NCBI RefSeq assembly: GCF_002356355.1
Contig: NZ_AP018052.1
Coordinates: 682,001-746,000 of the forward strand
DNA from: Thiohalobacter thiocyanaticus
Lineage (GTDB): Bacteria > Pseudomonadota > Gammaproteobacteria > Thiohalobacterales > Thiohalobacteraceae
Reading direction: 5' to 3'
DNA: 64,000 bases
Under the pieces are notes generated by a model, which did not search any database, had not been told where the DNA came from, and saw nothing but the letters and a program-made list of their open reading frames with translations. Numbering within the stretch: the stretch's first letter is position 1; each line of letters opens with the position of its first letter. Below, one piece after another: positions 1 to 8,820 of the stretch. The position numbers were made by a program, and so were the translations under genes.

Positions 1-1498
1 AGCGGGCGTCACCGGACACGTCGACCGTGAAGCTCAGGAGGGCATCGCCGGGATTGCGGATGCGGATGCCCTTGCCGTAGCGATAGCCCTGCTCGACCGC
101 GCCGTAGTCGAGCCGGTTCAGCCCCGGGTCCATGACGAACTGCGGCGCCGGGATGTGGCCGCGTCCGGTCAGCGACACGGTCCGGGTCGGGCTGACCGGA
201 TCGTTGGTGGTGAAGGTGATGCTGTCATTGAACACCTGGGCCGCGCTGGGTGTGAAGCTGACGGTGAGCGTGGTGGACTGCCCGGCCGGGAGGGCGGCAA
301 TGGGGCCGGCCGGCGTCAGACTGAATTCCGCCAGCGTCGGCCCCGTCACCGGCTGGAAGGTCAGGTCGATCTCGCCCGTATTGCTCAGGGTCAGGTTGCG
401 GGTGGCCGCCACGCCGACATTGACCTGGCCGAAATCGAGGCCGCCGGCATTGAGTGTGAGCTGTGGCACGGGGTCGCGCGACTGCGCCTGACAGTTGATT
501 GCCGCCGGGCCGGCCGCGGGGTTGCGCGTGATTGCCATGTCTTCGTTGATGACGGCGACCTGCCCCGGCGGGTTCTGCGGATTGAGCTGAATGCTGACCG
601 GTGTCGAGTCGCCGGGCATGAGGGTAAGGGGGGTAAAGCCGACAGGCGTGCAATGCGTCGTGGTGGCAATGGCGCTGACCTCGATCGCATCGTCGGCAGG
701 GCCGCCCGGGTTGCTCAGGGTGACCTGCAGCTGCGGCGACTGGTTGTTCGCCACCTCGCCGAAGTCGATCGCCTGCGGCGTGGCCTCGAACAGGGCCTGC
801 GGCAGGGCGCAGTCCTGGGTCACGTCGGGGAAGTTCTGGCGGGTGCGGGTGATGCGCAGGCCGGTGGCGTTGCCGCCCGAGCCCAGCACCTCGGCCGTGG
901 TCTGATCGCCGGGGTCGCGGTTGAACGGGATCATGCCGCACAGGTGCCTGCCGGTGTCGCCGCGGTACAGGGCGATATCGAAGGTGTCGTTGATGGCCGC
1001 GTCGGCATGGGCGGTCAAGGTGAACAGCACCAGGCCATCGCTGCTGCGGCGGATCTGCACAGTGGGCTGATCGGTCAGGAAGGCCTGATGGTTGACCAGG
1101 GTCTGCACCGGATCGGCAGTGTCCAGTTGTTTGAAGACGAGCGTGGTCCGGTTCTCGATGTTGGTGGAGGAACTGCTGCGGATCAGCAGACCGTCGCTGC
1201 CGATGAAGGCGTGCGCGGCCTGTTCGGTGGAGGCGCCGAGCAGGCCGGGGGCGGTAAAGGTGAAGTCAGCCAGCCCGGGGCGGCTGACGGTGAAGCTCAT
1301 GCCGCTGCGGGTCAGGCTGTAGGGGCCGCTCGTGGCGGAGGTCGAGGCGTTGAACTGGATGCTGTCGTTGATCGGCCCGGGCGCGGGGTTGAACTGGGCC
1401 GAGGCGTTGAAGGGCAGTAGCCAGCACAGCAGTAATATAAATAATGAGTGAATGAGACGGGCATGCGCCATCCGGTGCCGAACAGTGTGATACATCAT
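1..1498 (-). CDS. Secreted choice-of-anchor-D (ASH-like) repeat protein, 3' end outside the window
   Basis: An open minus-strand frame of 499 codons runs off the left edge, so the C-terminus is missing. It starts at tandem ATG codons (1498 or 1495) a few bases after an AGGGAGG ribosome binding site. A signal peptide is clear: a basic N-region (HTVRHRMAHAR), a hydrophobic stretch (FILLLCWLLPF) and an ASA cleavage site followed by QFNPAPG. About the first 220 residues look like a beta-rich ligand or adhesion domain. After that come at least two Ig-like choice-of-anchor-D repeats, shown by recurring IDFGEVANNQ / LDFGQVNVGVAATRNL, NTGEIDLTFQPV and SITFTTNDPVSPTR patterns. Such modules occur in surface or extracellular proteins. 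The function is unknown. No neighbour on the same strand suggests an operon. Confidence 0.85.
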   Translation of the reverse strand, partial: MMYHTVRHRMAHARLIHSLFILLLCWLLPFNASAQFNPAPGPINDSIQFNASTSATSGPYSLTRSGMSFTVSRPGLADFTFTAPGLLGASTEQAAHAFIGSDGLLIRSSSSTNIENRTTLVFKQLDTADPVQTLVNHQAFLTDQPTVQIRRSSDGLVLFTLTAHADAAINDTFDIALYRGDTGRHLCGMIPFNRDPGDQTTAEVLGSGGNATGLRITRTRQNFPDVTQDCALPQALFEATPQAIDFGEVANNQSPQLQVTLSNPGGPADDAIEVSAIATTTHCTPVGFTPLTLMPGDSTPVSIQLNPQNPPGQVAVINEDMAITRNPAAGPAAINCQAQSRDPVPQLTLNAGGLDFGQVNVGVAATRNLTLSNTGEIDLTFQPVTGPTLAEFSLTPAGPIAALPAGQSTTLTVSFTPSAAQVFNDSITFTTNDPVSPTRTVSLTGRGHIPAPQFVMDPGLNRLDYGAVEQGYRYGKGIRIRNPGDALLSFTVDVSGDAR

Positions 1499-1787
1499 CG
1501 CCTCCCTGGATAATGTCAACCGCGCGCGTGGATATAGCTAAGTTAGACCAGTCCCGGGGGAATTCCAGCTGCAGGAGGAAATATTTTTCCTGCATGACGG
1601 TGTTGGATATTTGAATCGCGCAATAGGGGATGCCCTGAATTGCAGGTGATGGACGGCGTCCGGATGGTGCATGCCACGGGGCGCCATGTTTCTGGCTGTG
1701 GACGATACGGGCTGGTGCGGTGGGTGGTGAGTTGCGACAATAGCCGCCCGGTGCATACGGCATGACACATGATCCGGGAGGGGCCTG

Positions 1788-2183
1788 ATGGCGGGGAACC
1801 GTGAGACAGAGAAATTCGAGTCCGTCAATGTGATGGGCGAGCCGCTGGAGACCTGCAGCCAGGCGCCGATGACCGGCTTCTATCGTGACGGCGCCTGCGA
1901 CACCTGTGAACAGGATATCGGCTCGCACACTGTCTGTGTGGAGGTGACGGGCGAATTCCTCGAATACTCGCGCTTCAAGGGCAACGATCTGTCCACGCCG
2001 GTTCCGGAGTTCGGTTTTCCGGGGTTGCAGCCGGGTGACCGCTGGTGCCTGTGCGCCGCACGCTGGCTGCAGGCATACAAGGACGGCATGGCGCCGCGGG
2101 TGTTTCTCATGCGTACTCACCGGCGGGCCCTGGAGACGGTGCCCTATGCCCTGCTGAAGGAATATGCGGCGGATCTGAACTGA
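1788..2183 (+). CDS. DUF2237 family protein
   Basis: 131 residues, soluble and cytoplasmic. The sequence carries the hallmarks of DUF2237 (COG3651): NVMGEPLETCS near residue 14, TGFYRDGACDT, DIGSHTVCVEVTGEFLEYS, GNDLSTPVPEFGFPGLQPG and DRWCLCAARW. Length is typical for the family. The conserved cysteines suggest metal or redox chemistry, but the family has no assigned function that I can state. The ATG is preceded by GGGAGGGG at good spacing. It is monocistronic, between a divergent secreted-protein gene and a c-di-GMP gene. Confidence 0.88.
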   Translation: MAGNRETEKFESVNVMGEPLETCSQAPMTGFYRDGACDTCEQDIGSHTVCVEVTGEFLEYSRFKGNDLSTPVPEFGFPGLQPGDRWCLCAARWLQAYKDGMAPRVFLMRTHRRALETVPYALLKEYAADLN

Positions 2184-2405
2184 GACCCCGGCTCAGATGC
2201 CGGTCCCTGCCCTGGAGCCCTTTCGTCCGGTCTGTTGTGCTGCGGCGAAAAAGGATGTATATATTTCCTGTATTGCCTTCATCCCGGATGGGGATGTGTC
2301 ACCGGTGCGGGTGACAATAATAACAATAAACGATTACAGCGGATGTGAATCATCGTTCTGATCCTGCCTCGCCGAGCCGACTTTAATCTGCAAATGTTGT
2401 GATGC

Positions 2406-4832
2406 ATGACCACGAGACTGTCCGCCTCGCCCGTCAGAGTACCCTTTTATTCCCAGCTGATGATCTACCCTGGGCTGGTGCTTGCCGTTTCACTGTTTCT
2501 TCCTGAGGACTTCTCGTACATACACCTTCCGCTGCATGCGGTGATTGAGGCCTACGGGGCGCTGGTCGCCCTGTTCGTGACCAGCCTGATACTGCTGTTC
2601 CATCGCGACCAGCGCATCGCCGAGATGCCGCTGGCGGTCCCGCTGGGTTTGACCACGATGGGGCTGCTTGACATGTTTCATGCCGCCGTGGAGCCGGGTG
2701 AGGCCTTTGTGTGGCTGCACAGTCTGGCGACCTTTGTCGGCGGCCTGATGTTCGCCACGGTATGCACCTCGTTCGGCCGCAGGCCCGCCTCGGAGAACCT
2801 GGTTTCCCTTGCTGTCAGTGCGTTGGCCGTCATCGCTGCGGCGGTGCTGTCGCTGGGGCAGGCGCAATGGATTCCCGCGATGCTGGCGGACGGGGAATTC
2901 ACGCTGTGGGCACGCATACTCAACCTGGTGGGCGGCGGGTTGTTTCTGTTTGCCGCCTACCAGCTCAACCGGCTGTATGACCGTCAGGGCGAGAAGAATC
3001 ACCGTCTGTTCGCCCTGCACTGTGCCCTGTTCGGGACGGCGGGACTGCTCTTCGAGTTGTCGACGATATGGGATGCCGCCTGGTGGTGGTGGCATGTCAT
3101 GCGCCTGCTGGCCTACAGCGTTGCGCTCGTGATCATGGTGCAGCGTATTCTGGGGACGCTGTCCGAGCACGAGAAGCAGCAGCGCATGCTGGACGGGATC
3201 TTCAACAACACGTCCTCGCTGATGTATGTCAAGGATACACAGGGGCATCACCTGCACGTCAACCGGCGCTATCTGGATCTGTTCGGCTTCACGCCGCCGC
3301 AGGTGCTCGGGAAGAAGGATGAGGAGCTGTTTCCGCTGGAGGTGGCCGAGGTGTTCACATGCAATGACCGCGAGGTGCTGGAGAGCGGTCATCTGCTTCA
3401 ATTCGAGGAGCGGGCGCCGCATGCTGACGGCCTGCATACCTATCTGTCGCTGAAGTTCCCGCTCAGAGACGGGCACGACCAGACCTATGCCATTGCGGGG
3501 ATCTCCACCGATATCACCGAACACAAGCGGGCCGAGCAGCGCCTGATCGAGATGGCGCACTACGATGAGCTCACCGGGCTGCCGAACCGCAACTATTTCA
3601 TGCAGCACCTGGCGCAGCATATCGAAATCGCGCGGCGCCACGGCAGCCTGCTGGCGGTGCTGTTCCTGGATCTCGACCGCTTCAAGAACGTCAACGATAC
3701 GCTCGGTCATCCCTGCGGTGACAGTCTGCTCAAACAGGTCGCGCTGCGGCTGAGCGACCTGATGCGGCGGGAGGATCTCGTCGCCCGTCTCGGCGGCGAT
3801 GAATTTGTCTGTCTGCTGCCGAGCGTTGAGCATCGGGAGCAGGTTGCGCAGGTGGCAAAGAAGATCATCGATGCGCTGTCCCGGTCGTTCGATGTGGATG
3901 GGCATGAACTCAGCGCCTGCTCCAGTATCGGTATAAGCCTGTATCCCGACGACGGCAGCGATGTCGATACATTGATAAAACACGCGGATTCGGCCATGTA
4001 CCGGGCCAAGGATCAGGGGCGCAACCGCTACGAATACTACACGCACGAACTCACCCGTCAGGTGTCGGAGCGTTTCCGGCTGGAACGCGATCTGCGCCGT
4101 GCCATTGAACGCGACGAACTGTACCTTGTGTGGCAGCCCCAGTTCTGTCTGGCCACGGAGGCGTTGATCGGCGCGGAGTGCCTCATCCGCTGGCAGCATC
4201 CCGAGCACGGACTGGTATCGCCGGCCCAGTTCATTCCGCTGGCCGAGGAGAGCGATCTTATTCTCTCGATCGGGGACTGGGTATTGTGCTCGGCGATCAA
4301 GACCATGTCGCCCTGGCGGGCGCGTGCACCGAACCTGAAGGTGTCGATAAACCTTTCGCCCAGGCAATTGTCCGCTGCCGGTCTGTCGCAGCGTATCCGC
4401 TCGCTGACCGAGCAGTACGGTGTGAGTCCGGGGCTGATCCAGCTCGAACTCACGGAAAGCGGGCTCATGGAAAGCCAGGATGTGAATGCCTGGCTTCAGC
4501 AGGAAGCGGCCGCGCTGGGGCTGCTGCTGTCGATCGACGATTTCGGTACCGGCTACTCGTCCCTGTCGCGGCTCAAGGCGCTGCCCATCAATCAGCTCAA
4601 GATTGACCGTTCCTTTGTCATGGATATCCCTGAAGACAAGAACGACATGGCCATTACCCGTTCCATCATCGGGCTGGCGCGCGGACTCGAACTGGAAGTG
4701 GTGGCCGAGGGCGTGGAAACGGCATACCAGGCGCAGTTTCTGCGCGAGGCCGGCTGCGATATTGCCCAGGGCTACTACTACAGCCGGCCCATCAGTGCCG
4801 CCGAATTCGCGGCGCGCTACCTGGGCAGATGA
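2406..4832 (+). CDS. Membrane PAS-GGDEF-EAL c-di-GMP signalling protein
   Basis: 808 residues. The N-terminal ~250 residues hold about seven membrane helices, a MASE-like sensor that I cannot assign to a named class. A PAS domain follows (~255-378, ending GISTDITEHKRAEQR), then GGDEF (~385-545) and EAL (~555-805). The cyclase signature GGDEF is intact at about 464-468, with the inhibitory RxxD site (RRED) five residues upstream, so product-inhibited synthesis is possible. In the EAL domain the motif reads ECL, keeping the catalytic Glu. ELTES, DDFGTGYSSL, KIDRSF and AEGVE are all present, so phosphodiesterase activity is also plausible. A bifunctional enzyme is inferred; the net activity cannot be read from sequence. 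Confidence 0.93.
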   Translation: MTTRLSASPVRVPFYSQLMIYPGLVLAVSLFLPEDFSYIHLPLHAVIEAYGALVALFVTSLILLFHRDQRIAEMPLAVPLGLTTMGLLDMFHAAVEPGEAFVWLHSLATFVGGLMFATVCTSFGRRPASENLVSLAVSALAVIAAAVLSLGQAQWIPAMLADGEFTLWARILNLVGGGLFLFAAYQLNRLYDRQGEKNHRLFALHCALFGTAGLLFELSTIWDAAWWWWHVMRLLAYSVALVIMVQRILGTLSEHEKQQRMLDGIFNNTSSLMYVKDTQGHHLHVNRRYLDLFGFTPPQVLGKKDEELFPLEVAEVFTCNDREVLESGHLLQFEERAPHADGLHTYLSLKFPLRDGHDQTYAIAGISTDITEHKRAEQRLIEMAHYDELTGLPNRNYFMQHLAQHIEIARRHGSLLAVLFLDLDRFKNVNDTLGHPCGDSLLKQVALRLSDLMRREDLVARLGGDEFVCLLPSVEHREQVAQVAKKIIDALSRSFDVDGHELSACSSIGISLYPDDGSDVDTLIKHADSAMYRAKDQGRNRYEYYTHELTRQVSERFRLERDLRRAIERDELYLVWQPQFCLATEALIGAECLIRWQHPEHGLVSPAQFIPLAEESDLILSIGDWVLCSAIKTMSPWRARAPNLKVSINLSPRQLSAAGLSQRIRSLTEQYGVSPGLIQLELTESGLMESQDVNAWLQQEAAALGLLLSIDDFGTGYSSLSRLKALPINQLKIDRSFVMDIPEDKNDMAITRSIIGLARGLELEVVAEGVETAYQAQFLREAGCDIAQGYYYSRPISAAEFAARYLGR

Positions 4833-4882
4833 AGCCGTATGCGTGAAGTGAATCATCAACTGTGAACTCAGGGATTGTGATT

Positions 4883-5197
4883 ATGTTTATTGTCGCCAAT
4901 CGAGTGCCGGTCGCGGCCGGCTGGGAAGAGACCTTCGAGGAGCGCTTTCGCAACCGCGCCGGTCAGATCGATAAGCAGCCCGGCTTCGTGCGCATGCAGA
5001 TACTCCGGCCGCAGACGGAGGGTACCCCCTATGTGGTCCTGACCACCTGGAAGGACAGGGCCGCCTTCGAGGCCTGGGTGGGCAGCGAGGATTTCAAGCT
5101 GGCCCACCGCAATCCCATGCCGAAGGAGGCCTTCAACGGCGCGGGCGGGATGGAGATGCACGAGATCATCCTGGAGAGCGAGGCCGCTGCGGACTGA
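4883..5197 (+). CDS. Antibiotic biosynthesis monooxygenase (ABM) family protein, HmoA/IsdG-like
   Basis: A 104-residue single-domain protein of the dimeric alpha/beta-barrel fold. It opens MFIVANRVPVAAGWEETFEE, and its FVRMQILRP, YVVLTTWKD and FEAWVGSEDFKLAH segments match the usual ABM/heme-degrading monooxygenase pattern. I prefer the ATG at 4883, which has CAGGGA nine bases upstream, over an in-frame GTG at 4862. The family includes heme-degrading enzymes and small quinol monooxygenases; the substrate here is unknown. It lies 50 bp after the GGDEF-EAL gene and may be co-transcribed. Confidence 0.85.
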   Translation: MFIVANRVPVAAGWEETFEERFRNRAGQIDKQPGFVRMQILRPQTEGTPYVVLTTWKDRAAFEAWVGSEDFKLAHRNPMPKEAFNGAGGMEMHEIILESEAAAD

Positions 5198-5219
5198 TGG
5201 CGACCGGTCCGCAAGCCGG

Positions 5220-6356
5220 CTAGCGGCGTTTGATGCGGACGATGTAGGGCGTGGCGTCGTCGTTGTCGAAGTCGTGCTGATAATCGCCGCTGTCGCCCAT
5301 GATCAGGATCTGTTCTGTGGCCGGGTGATACACCAGATGCCTGCCGTCGGCGGCGCCGATATCGATCGGCTGCCAGGCCTCATGCTCCAGCCAGTAGAGC
5401 CAGGCGGACTTGCTGCAGCCCCAGTCATAGACAAGCAGCGCCTCGAGATGCGCGAGATGGAGCGTGTAGATCCATTCCCGCGCCTGGGGATGGGGACAGG
5501 CCGGCGCATCCCAGGGCAGGGCGGCCACATCCCGGATGCGCTGCCGGTCGATATCGAAGGCGATCAGGCTGTTGTTGCGGAAATCGACGCTGTAGATGCT
5601 GCGCCCGGCAAGCGCGGCATAGACCGCATGCCGGCGACTGCGCATGCTGCCGCGCAGTTGCGCCCATTCATGGGTCTGCGGATCCCAGACCAGGACATTG
5701 CCGCCGCGCGGTCCCAGGAGATAGACCTTGTCGGTGCCGGCGTCATAGACGGCGAACTCCACGGTCCGCGGCGGCGGATCCTGATCCTTGCGCAGGTGCC
5801 ACTTCCCCGTCTGCGGGTCGAAGCCCATGACCTGCTTGTCCAGGCCGTCGCAGTCGGTGCCGAAGTAGCGCTGCTGTCCGGGCAGCGCCCAGAAGTGTCC
5901 GCGCCGGGAATCCCAGACCCAGCCATGCTGATCGGGGTGGCCGAAGGTGAAGTTGTCGGGCGTGCAATAGGGCATGACCAGCCGCCACTCACCGGTGCGG
6001 ATGTCATAGCTGAAGATCTCCTGGCGGGCGGAGTGGAGAAAATGCGGATACTCGCTGCCGGCTGGGCCCGCGTAGCCGAAGTCGCCGCCGTGCCAGTAGA
6101 TCAGGCCATCCTGCGGATTCACCGTCAGCCGGCCGTGCTTCATGGCATTGCAGGGACCCTCGTGGCAGGTCGGGGGGCGGCGCGCCTCGACCTGGATGTC
6201 CAGCGGGATCTGTGCAAATCCGTTGTTGTAGCGCTCGGCGCTGACCGGGGGCGCGATGCCGAGGGCGCTCAGGGCGAGGCATGCCCCTGCCAGCAGGGGC
6301 CCGCTGCCGGCGTGCAGCCGGGACCGGTGCGCACGGATAGTCGCTGATGCCCGCAT
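5220..6356 (-). CDS. Secreted kelch-like beta-propeller protein, unknown function
   Basis: 378 residues with a signal peptide (hydrophobic LLAGACLALSALGIAPP, cleavage near VSA-ERYNNG). The mature part has repeated propeller-like blades with recurrent GxxxxWDxxxxxWxxL patterns: YDIRTGEWRLVMP, FDPQTGKWHLR, WDPQTHEWAQLRG, FDIDRQRIRDVAALP. It also has a conserved Cys-rich segment (PPTCHEGPCNAMKHGRL) soon after the signal. Kelch-like six-blade folding is inferred. I do not recognise an enzymatic motif. It is convergent with the ABM gene. Confidence 0.75.
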   Translation of the reverse strand: MRASATIRAHRSRLHAGSGPLLAGACLALSALGIAPPVSAERYNNGFAQIPLDIQVEARRPPTCHEGPCNAMKHGRLTVNPQDGLIYWHGGDFGYAGPAGSEYPHFLHSARQEIFSYDIRTGEWRLVMPYCTPDNFTFGHPDQHGWVWDSRRGHFWALPGQQRYFGTDCDGLDKQVMGFDPQTGKWHLRKDQDPPPRTVEFAVYDAGTDKVYLLGPRGGNVLVWDPQTHEWAQLRGSMRSRRHAVYAALAGRSIYSVDFRNNSLIAFDIDRQRIRDVAALPWDAPACPHPQAREWIYTLHLAHLEALLVYDWGCSKSAWLYWLEHEAWQPIDIGAADGRHLVYHPATEQILIMGDSGDYQHDFDNDDATPYIVRIKRR

Positions 6357-6417
6357 GCGATTCAGGATAGATGCGATCGGGAGAAATTACAGGGGCTGCC
6401 CCGGCTGCTGTCCGCCC

Positions 6418-6927
6418 TCAGTCGACGATCGCCCGGGTAGGGGAGGGCGTTTTGGGCCTGGGGACGGGCGCGCGGCGCACGGGCGGCTGATCGGGATGGG
6501 GGGGCGGACGCACGTGCGGGCCGGGGTGCGGCCGGAGGGGGTGCGGGAAGACGAGCCAGGGCGCTGAGTAACGGGGCGCGTCGTCGTCTTCGTCTTCGTG
6601 CGCCGTCGCCTGGCGTGTCTGCAGCGCCTCCACTGCCGCCTGCTCACGCTCCAGGCGCAGGCGCTCCCGTTCCAGGCGGGAAGCCTGCAGACGCTCGGCA
6701 ACATCGAGGACCGCGCGATAATCGCCTGCGGCGGCTGGCTGTGGCGGCGGGGGCGGCGGGAGCTCAACTGTTTGATAATCCAACTGCGCGGGCGGCGGCG
6801 TATCGCTGTAGTGCATCCCGCCGTCGGCGTCCCGCCAGGTGTAGACGGACTCGGCCATGGCTCCAGCAGCGCCCCAGCTGCAGATGACAGCCATGACTTT
6901 CAATAGCTTGTGGCTTGTGCTGGGCAT
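6418..6927 (-). CDS. DUF4124 domain periplasmic protein with Pro-rich tail
   Basis: 169 residues from the ATG at 6927, chosen because it begins a good signal peptide (MPSTSHKLLKVMAVICSW...AMAES) and has GAGGCA upstream; an earlier in-frame ATG at 7002 adds a non-signal extension. Directly after cleavage is a DUF4124 module (VYTWRDADGGMHYSDTPPP), seen in many gammaproteobacterial envelope proteins. Next come a polyproline stretch, a charged coiled-coil segment (~95-130) and a His/Pro-rich low-complexity tail. The function is unknown; an envelope role is inferred. Confidence 0.8.
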   Translation of the reverse strand: MPSTSHKLLKVMAVICSWGAAGAMAESVYTWRDADGGMHYSDTPPPAQLDYQTVELPPPPPPQPAAAGDYRAVLDVAERLQASRLERERLRLEREQAAVEALQTRQATAHEDEDDDAPRYSAPWLVFPHPLRPHPGPHVRPPPHPDQPPVRRAPVPRPKTPSPTRAIVD

Positions 6928-7060
6928 CGGTGCCTCGGCTGCGTCCCGCCTGCTGCAGCAGGCAGCTATGTGATTAGACCCTTTCGATTCCGGACGGTTC
7001 ATGCATCCGTCGATGTTCTATAGTTCATTCCATATGGGGCTGAGTGAGCGGGTATTGCCC

Positions 7061-7576
7061 ATGAAGCCGGCGGCAGTCATTGTGCTCTCCCTGGTCTTTG
7101 CCGGTTGTGCCGGAGATGCAACCCTGCAGCCCGGAAGCGGATCTTCGAAAGCCGTGCTGATTTCCTTCGCGGCGCCCATGCTGCGAACCCGGCAGTACCA
7201 AGGCATGCGCAGCGGTTTCGATTTCATTGCCTATCAACTGCGTGCGATCGCCCTGCACGGCGGCGAGCGGCGGCATGAACTCCATGTCCAGCTCACCTAT
7301 TCGGGGCTGCGGCGGCACTACCGGCATGCCAGACTCGATGCTGTCGGGATCGAGGCGTTCGGGATGCAGGTCGAGGAGGCGGTCAGCTGCCCCGAGCACA
7401 GGATCGGGCCGCCCTGCGATACCCGCGTGCGGCTCACGCTTCCATTGAATGAGGCGTTGCTGCGCTCCCGCGCCGACGCCGGCCTGCAGATCGTGCTGGT
7501 CGCGGAGGATGGGCGGGAAACCGCACTCTTGCTCGACCCGGCCTATATCACCGCCTACCTCGCTGATGCCGGCTGA
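7061..7576 (+). CDS. Hypothetical lipoprotein
   Basis: 171 residues from the ATG at 7061, which gives a clean lipoprotein signal (MKPAAVIVLSLVFAGC). The residue after Cys is Ala, consistent with outer-membrane sorting. The mature domain has alternating strands (HELHVQLTYSGLRRHYRHARLD, CDTRVRLTLPLNEALLRS, LQIVLVAEDGRETALLLDP) and a Cys pair (SCPEHRIGPPCD). I do not recognise the family. It is divergent from the DUF4124 gene. Confidence 0.72.
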   Translation: MKPAAVIVLSLVFAGCAGDATLQPGSGSSKAVLISFAAPMLRTRQYQGMRSGFDFIAYQLRAIALHGGERRHELHVQLTYSGLRRHYRHARLDAVGIEAFGMQVEEAVSCPEHRIGPPCDTRVRLTLPLNEALLRSRADAGLQIVLVAEDGRETALLLDPAYITAYLADAG

Positions 7577-7683
7577 ATGTGTCCATATATTTAACAGTCA
7601 GTGCTTTCCGCCGTCGGGGGCGGCTGCGCCATAGCTGAGCAACGCCATGATTAGATAAGGTTATTGTCCAGGATTGCCATTGG

Positions 7684-7699
7684 TGGCACTGAAGTTGCT
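7684..7699 (+). promoter_or_regulatory. Sigma-54 (RpoN) promoter upstream of a PEP-CTERM gene
   Basis: TGGCAC-N5-TTGCT matches the RpoN -24/-12 consensus (TGGCACG-N4-TTGCW), with GG and GC exactly 12 bases apart. Predicted transcription starts near 7710, leaving a leader of about 70 nt before the PEP-CTERM gene at 7780. A second PEP-CTERM gene in this window (19668) has a site of the same spacing. Control by RpoN with a PrsR-type activator is known for exosortase/PEP-CTERM systems; its action here is inferred. Confidence 0.85.
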
Positions 7700-7779
7700 A
7701 TCTTCTTGTTGAAACGCGAAACCAGAAGCGCCCGACCCGGGCAGGCCTACTCAAATAAATACTCGCCAAGGAGTGCAGC

Positions 7780-8718
7780 ATGAAAACCAGATTCCTAGCG
7801 CTTTCCCTCTGCGGTACCTGTCTGCTGGGGACGTCCCTGACGGCCCAGGCGGTGGCCTACGATGTCCTGTGGTGGGATTCGACGCCGACATACGCCGGAC
7901 AGGCCCCGGACAGCAACCGCCAGGCGATGTCCGACTACCTGACCAGCTTCGGCGGCGGCGGCCAGTTCAACAGCAACTATGTCAGCAGCGAGACCCCCGG
8001 CACCCTGGCGGCCCATCTCGGCGCCAACAGCTATGATGTCATCGTCTTCGATGCCACCAGTGCGTCGGCCAAATTCAATGCCGCCGACATCACGGCCATT
8101 CAGAATCACTACAGCAGCAAATCGAACCTGCTGCTGGACGGCAGCCTGTATGTCCGCAGCATCAATTACAATGCCACGACCACCTTTCCGGGGCCCAACG
8201 GCGCCACCGGCGGGCTGACGGCGAATGAGGTCTATCAGCTGGGCCTGCGCGGCGGCGGCATCATGATCGGTACCGACCATTCGGGATTCCAGACCGATGC
8301 CAACCAGGTGCTCGGCGGCCTGGTGCCGGGCGCGGCCTTCTCGGGCATCACCTACCCCTCCACCGACGGCGTCTTCTACGGCCAGGACCTGCTCAACAGC
8401 CTGACGGCGATCGCTGCAGTGGATGTGTTCAACCATTGGGATTCCATCGATACCCAGGCCATTGCGGCGACAGGTGCCTTCACGGACTTCCTCGGCAACA
8501 GCATCACCCTGTACAGCCAGGTTGATGTCGCCGACGAGCCGGGCGGCGGTACCAAGTTCTCCTACATCTCCACCAGCTGGCAGCCGGGTTCGGGCACCAC
8601 GGATGTCACCGACCCCAACCCCGGCGGTGGCGGCAACGGCACCGTGCCCGAGCCGGGCACCCTGCTGCTTCTCGGGGCGGGACTGCTGGCCATGCGCAGG
8701 GCCGCCCGCACGGCCTGA
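7780..8718 (+). CDS. PEP-CTERM sorting domain protein with amidotransferase-like fold
   Basis: 312 residues. It has a signal peptide (MKTRFLALSLCGTCLLGTSLTAQA) and a C-terminal PEP-CTERM sorting signal (VPEPGTLLLLGAGLLAMRR, then basic residues), so it should be processed by an exosortase, which is not in this window. The body has Rossmann-like features (YDVLWWDSTP, YDVIVFDATSA, LLLDGSLYVRS, GGGIMIGTDHSGF) reminiscent of ThuA/class-I amidotransferase-like folds. I see no convincing catalytic triad. A Gly/Pro-rich linker (~286-296) precedes the sorting signal. AAGGAG lies 7 bases before the ATG. A perfect sigma-54 promoter lies upstream and an intrinsic terminator downstream, so this is a stand-alone unit. 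Confidence 0.9.
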   Translation: MKTRFLALSLCGTCLLGTSLTAQAVAYDVLWWDSTPTYAGQAPDSNRQAMSDYLTSFGGGGQFNSNYVSSETPGTLAAHLGANSYDVIVFDATSASAKFNAADITAIQNHYSSKSNLLLDGSLYVRSINYNATTTFPGPNGATGGLTANEVYQLGLRGGGIMIGTDHSGFQTDANQVLGGLVPGAAFSGITYPSTDGVFYGQDLLNSLTAIAAVDVFNHWDSIDTQAIAATGAFTDFLGNSITLYSQVDVADEPGGGTKFSYISTSWQPGSGTTDVTDPNPGGGGNGTVPEPGTLLLLGAGLLAMRRAARTA

Positions 8719-8756
8719 ACTGCAGGGCCGGAACTGTCCGGCATGTGCAGCCAGCG

Positions 8757-8790
8757 AAGATCACCGCCCAGGCGGTGATCTTTTTTTTTT
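8757..8790 (+). terminator. Rho-independent terminator
   Basis: A 12-bp perfect stem (AAGATCACCGCC / GGCGGTGATCTT) with a CA loop runs directly into a tract of ten T residues. It lies about 40 bp after the PEP-CTERM stop codon. Confidence 0.95.
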
Positions 8791-8820
8791 GAGGCGATCG
8801 GGTTCTGTTCCCGGCGGCCT

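Noticed and set aside
155-1420. Plus-strand open frame of 421 codons at the left edge
   Set aside because: It is antisense to the secreted choice-of-anchor-D frame, has Gly/Arg-rich shadow composition and no recognisable domain.
2490-4859. Long minus-strand open frame opposite the GGDEF-EAL gene (similar frames at 22519-24420, 36642-38705, 51051-53135, 55440-57731)
   Set aside because: High-GC antisense shadows: His/Gln/Arg-rich, no domain, and the plus frames carry complete catalytic motifs.
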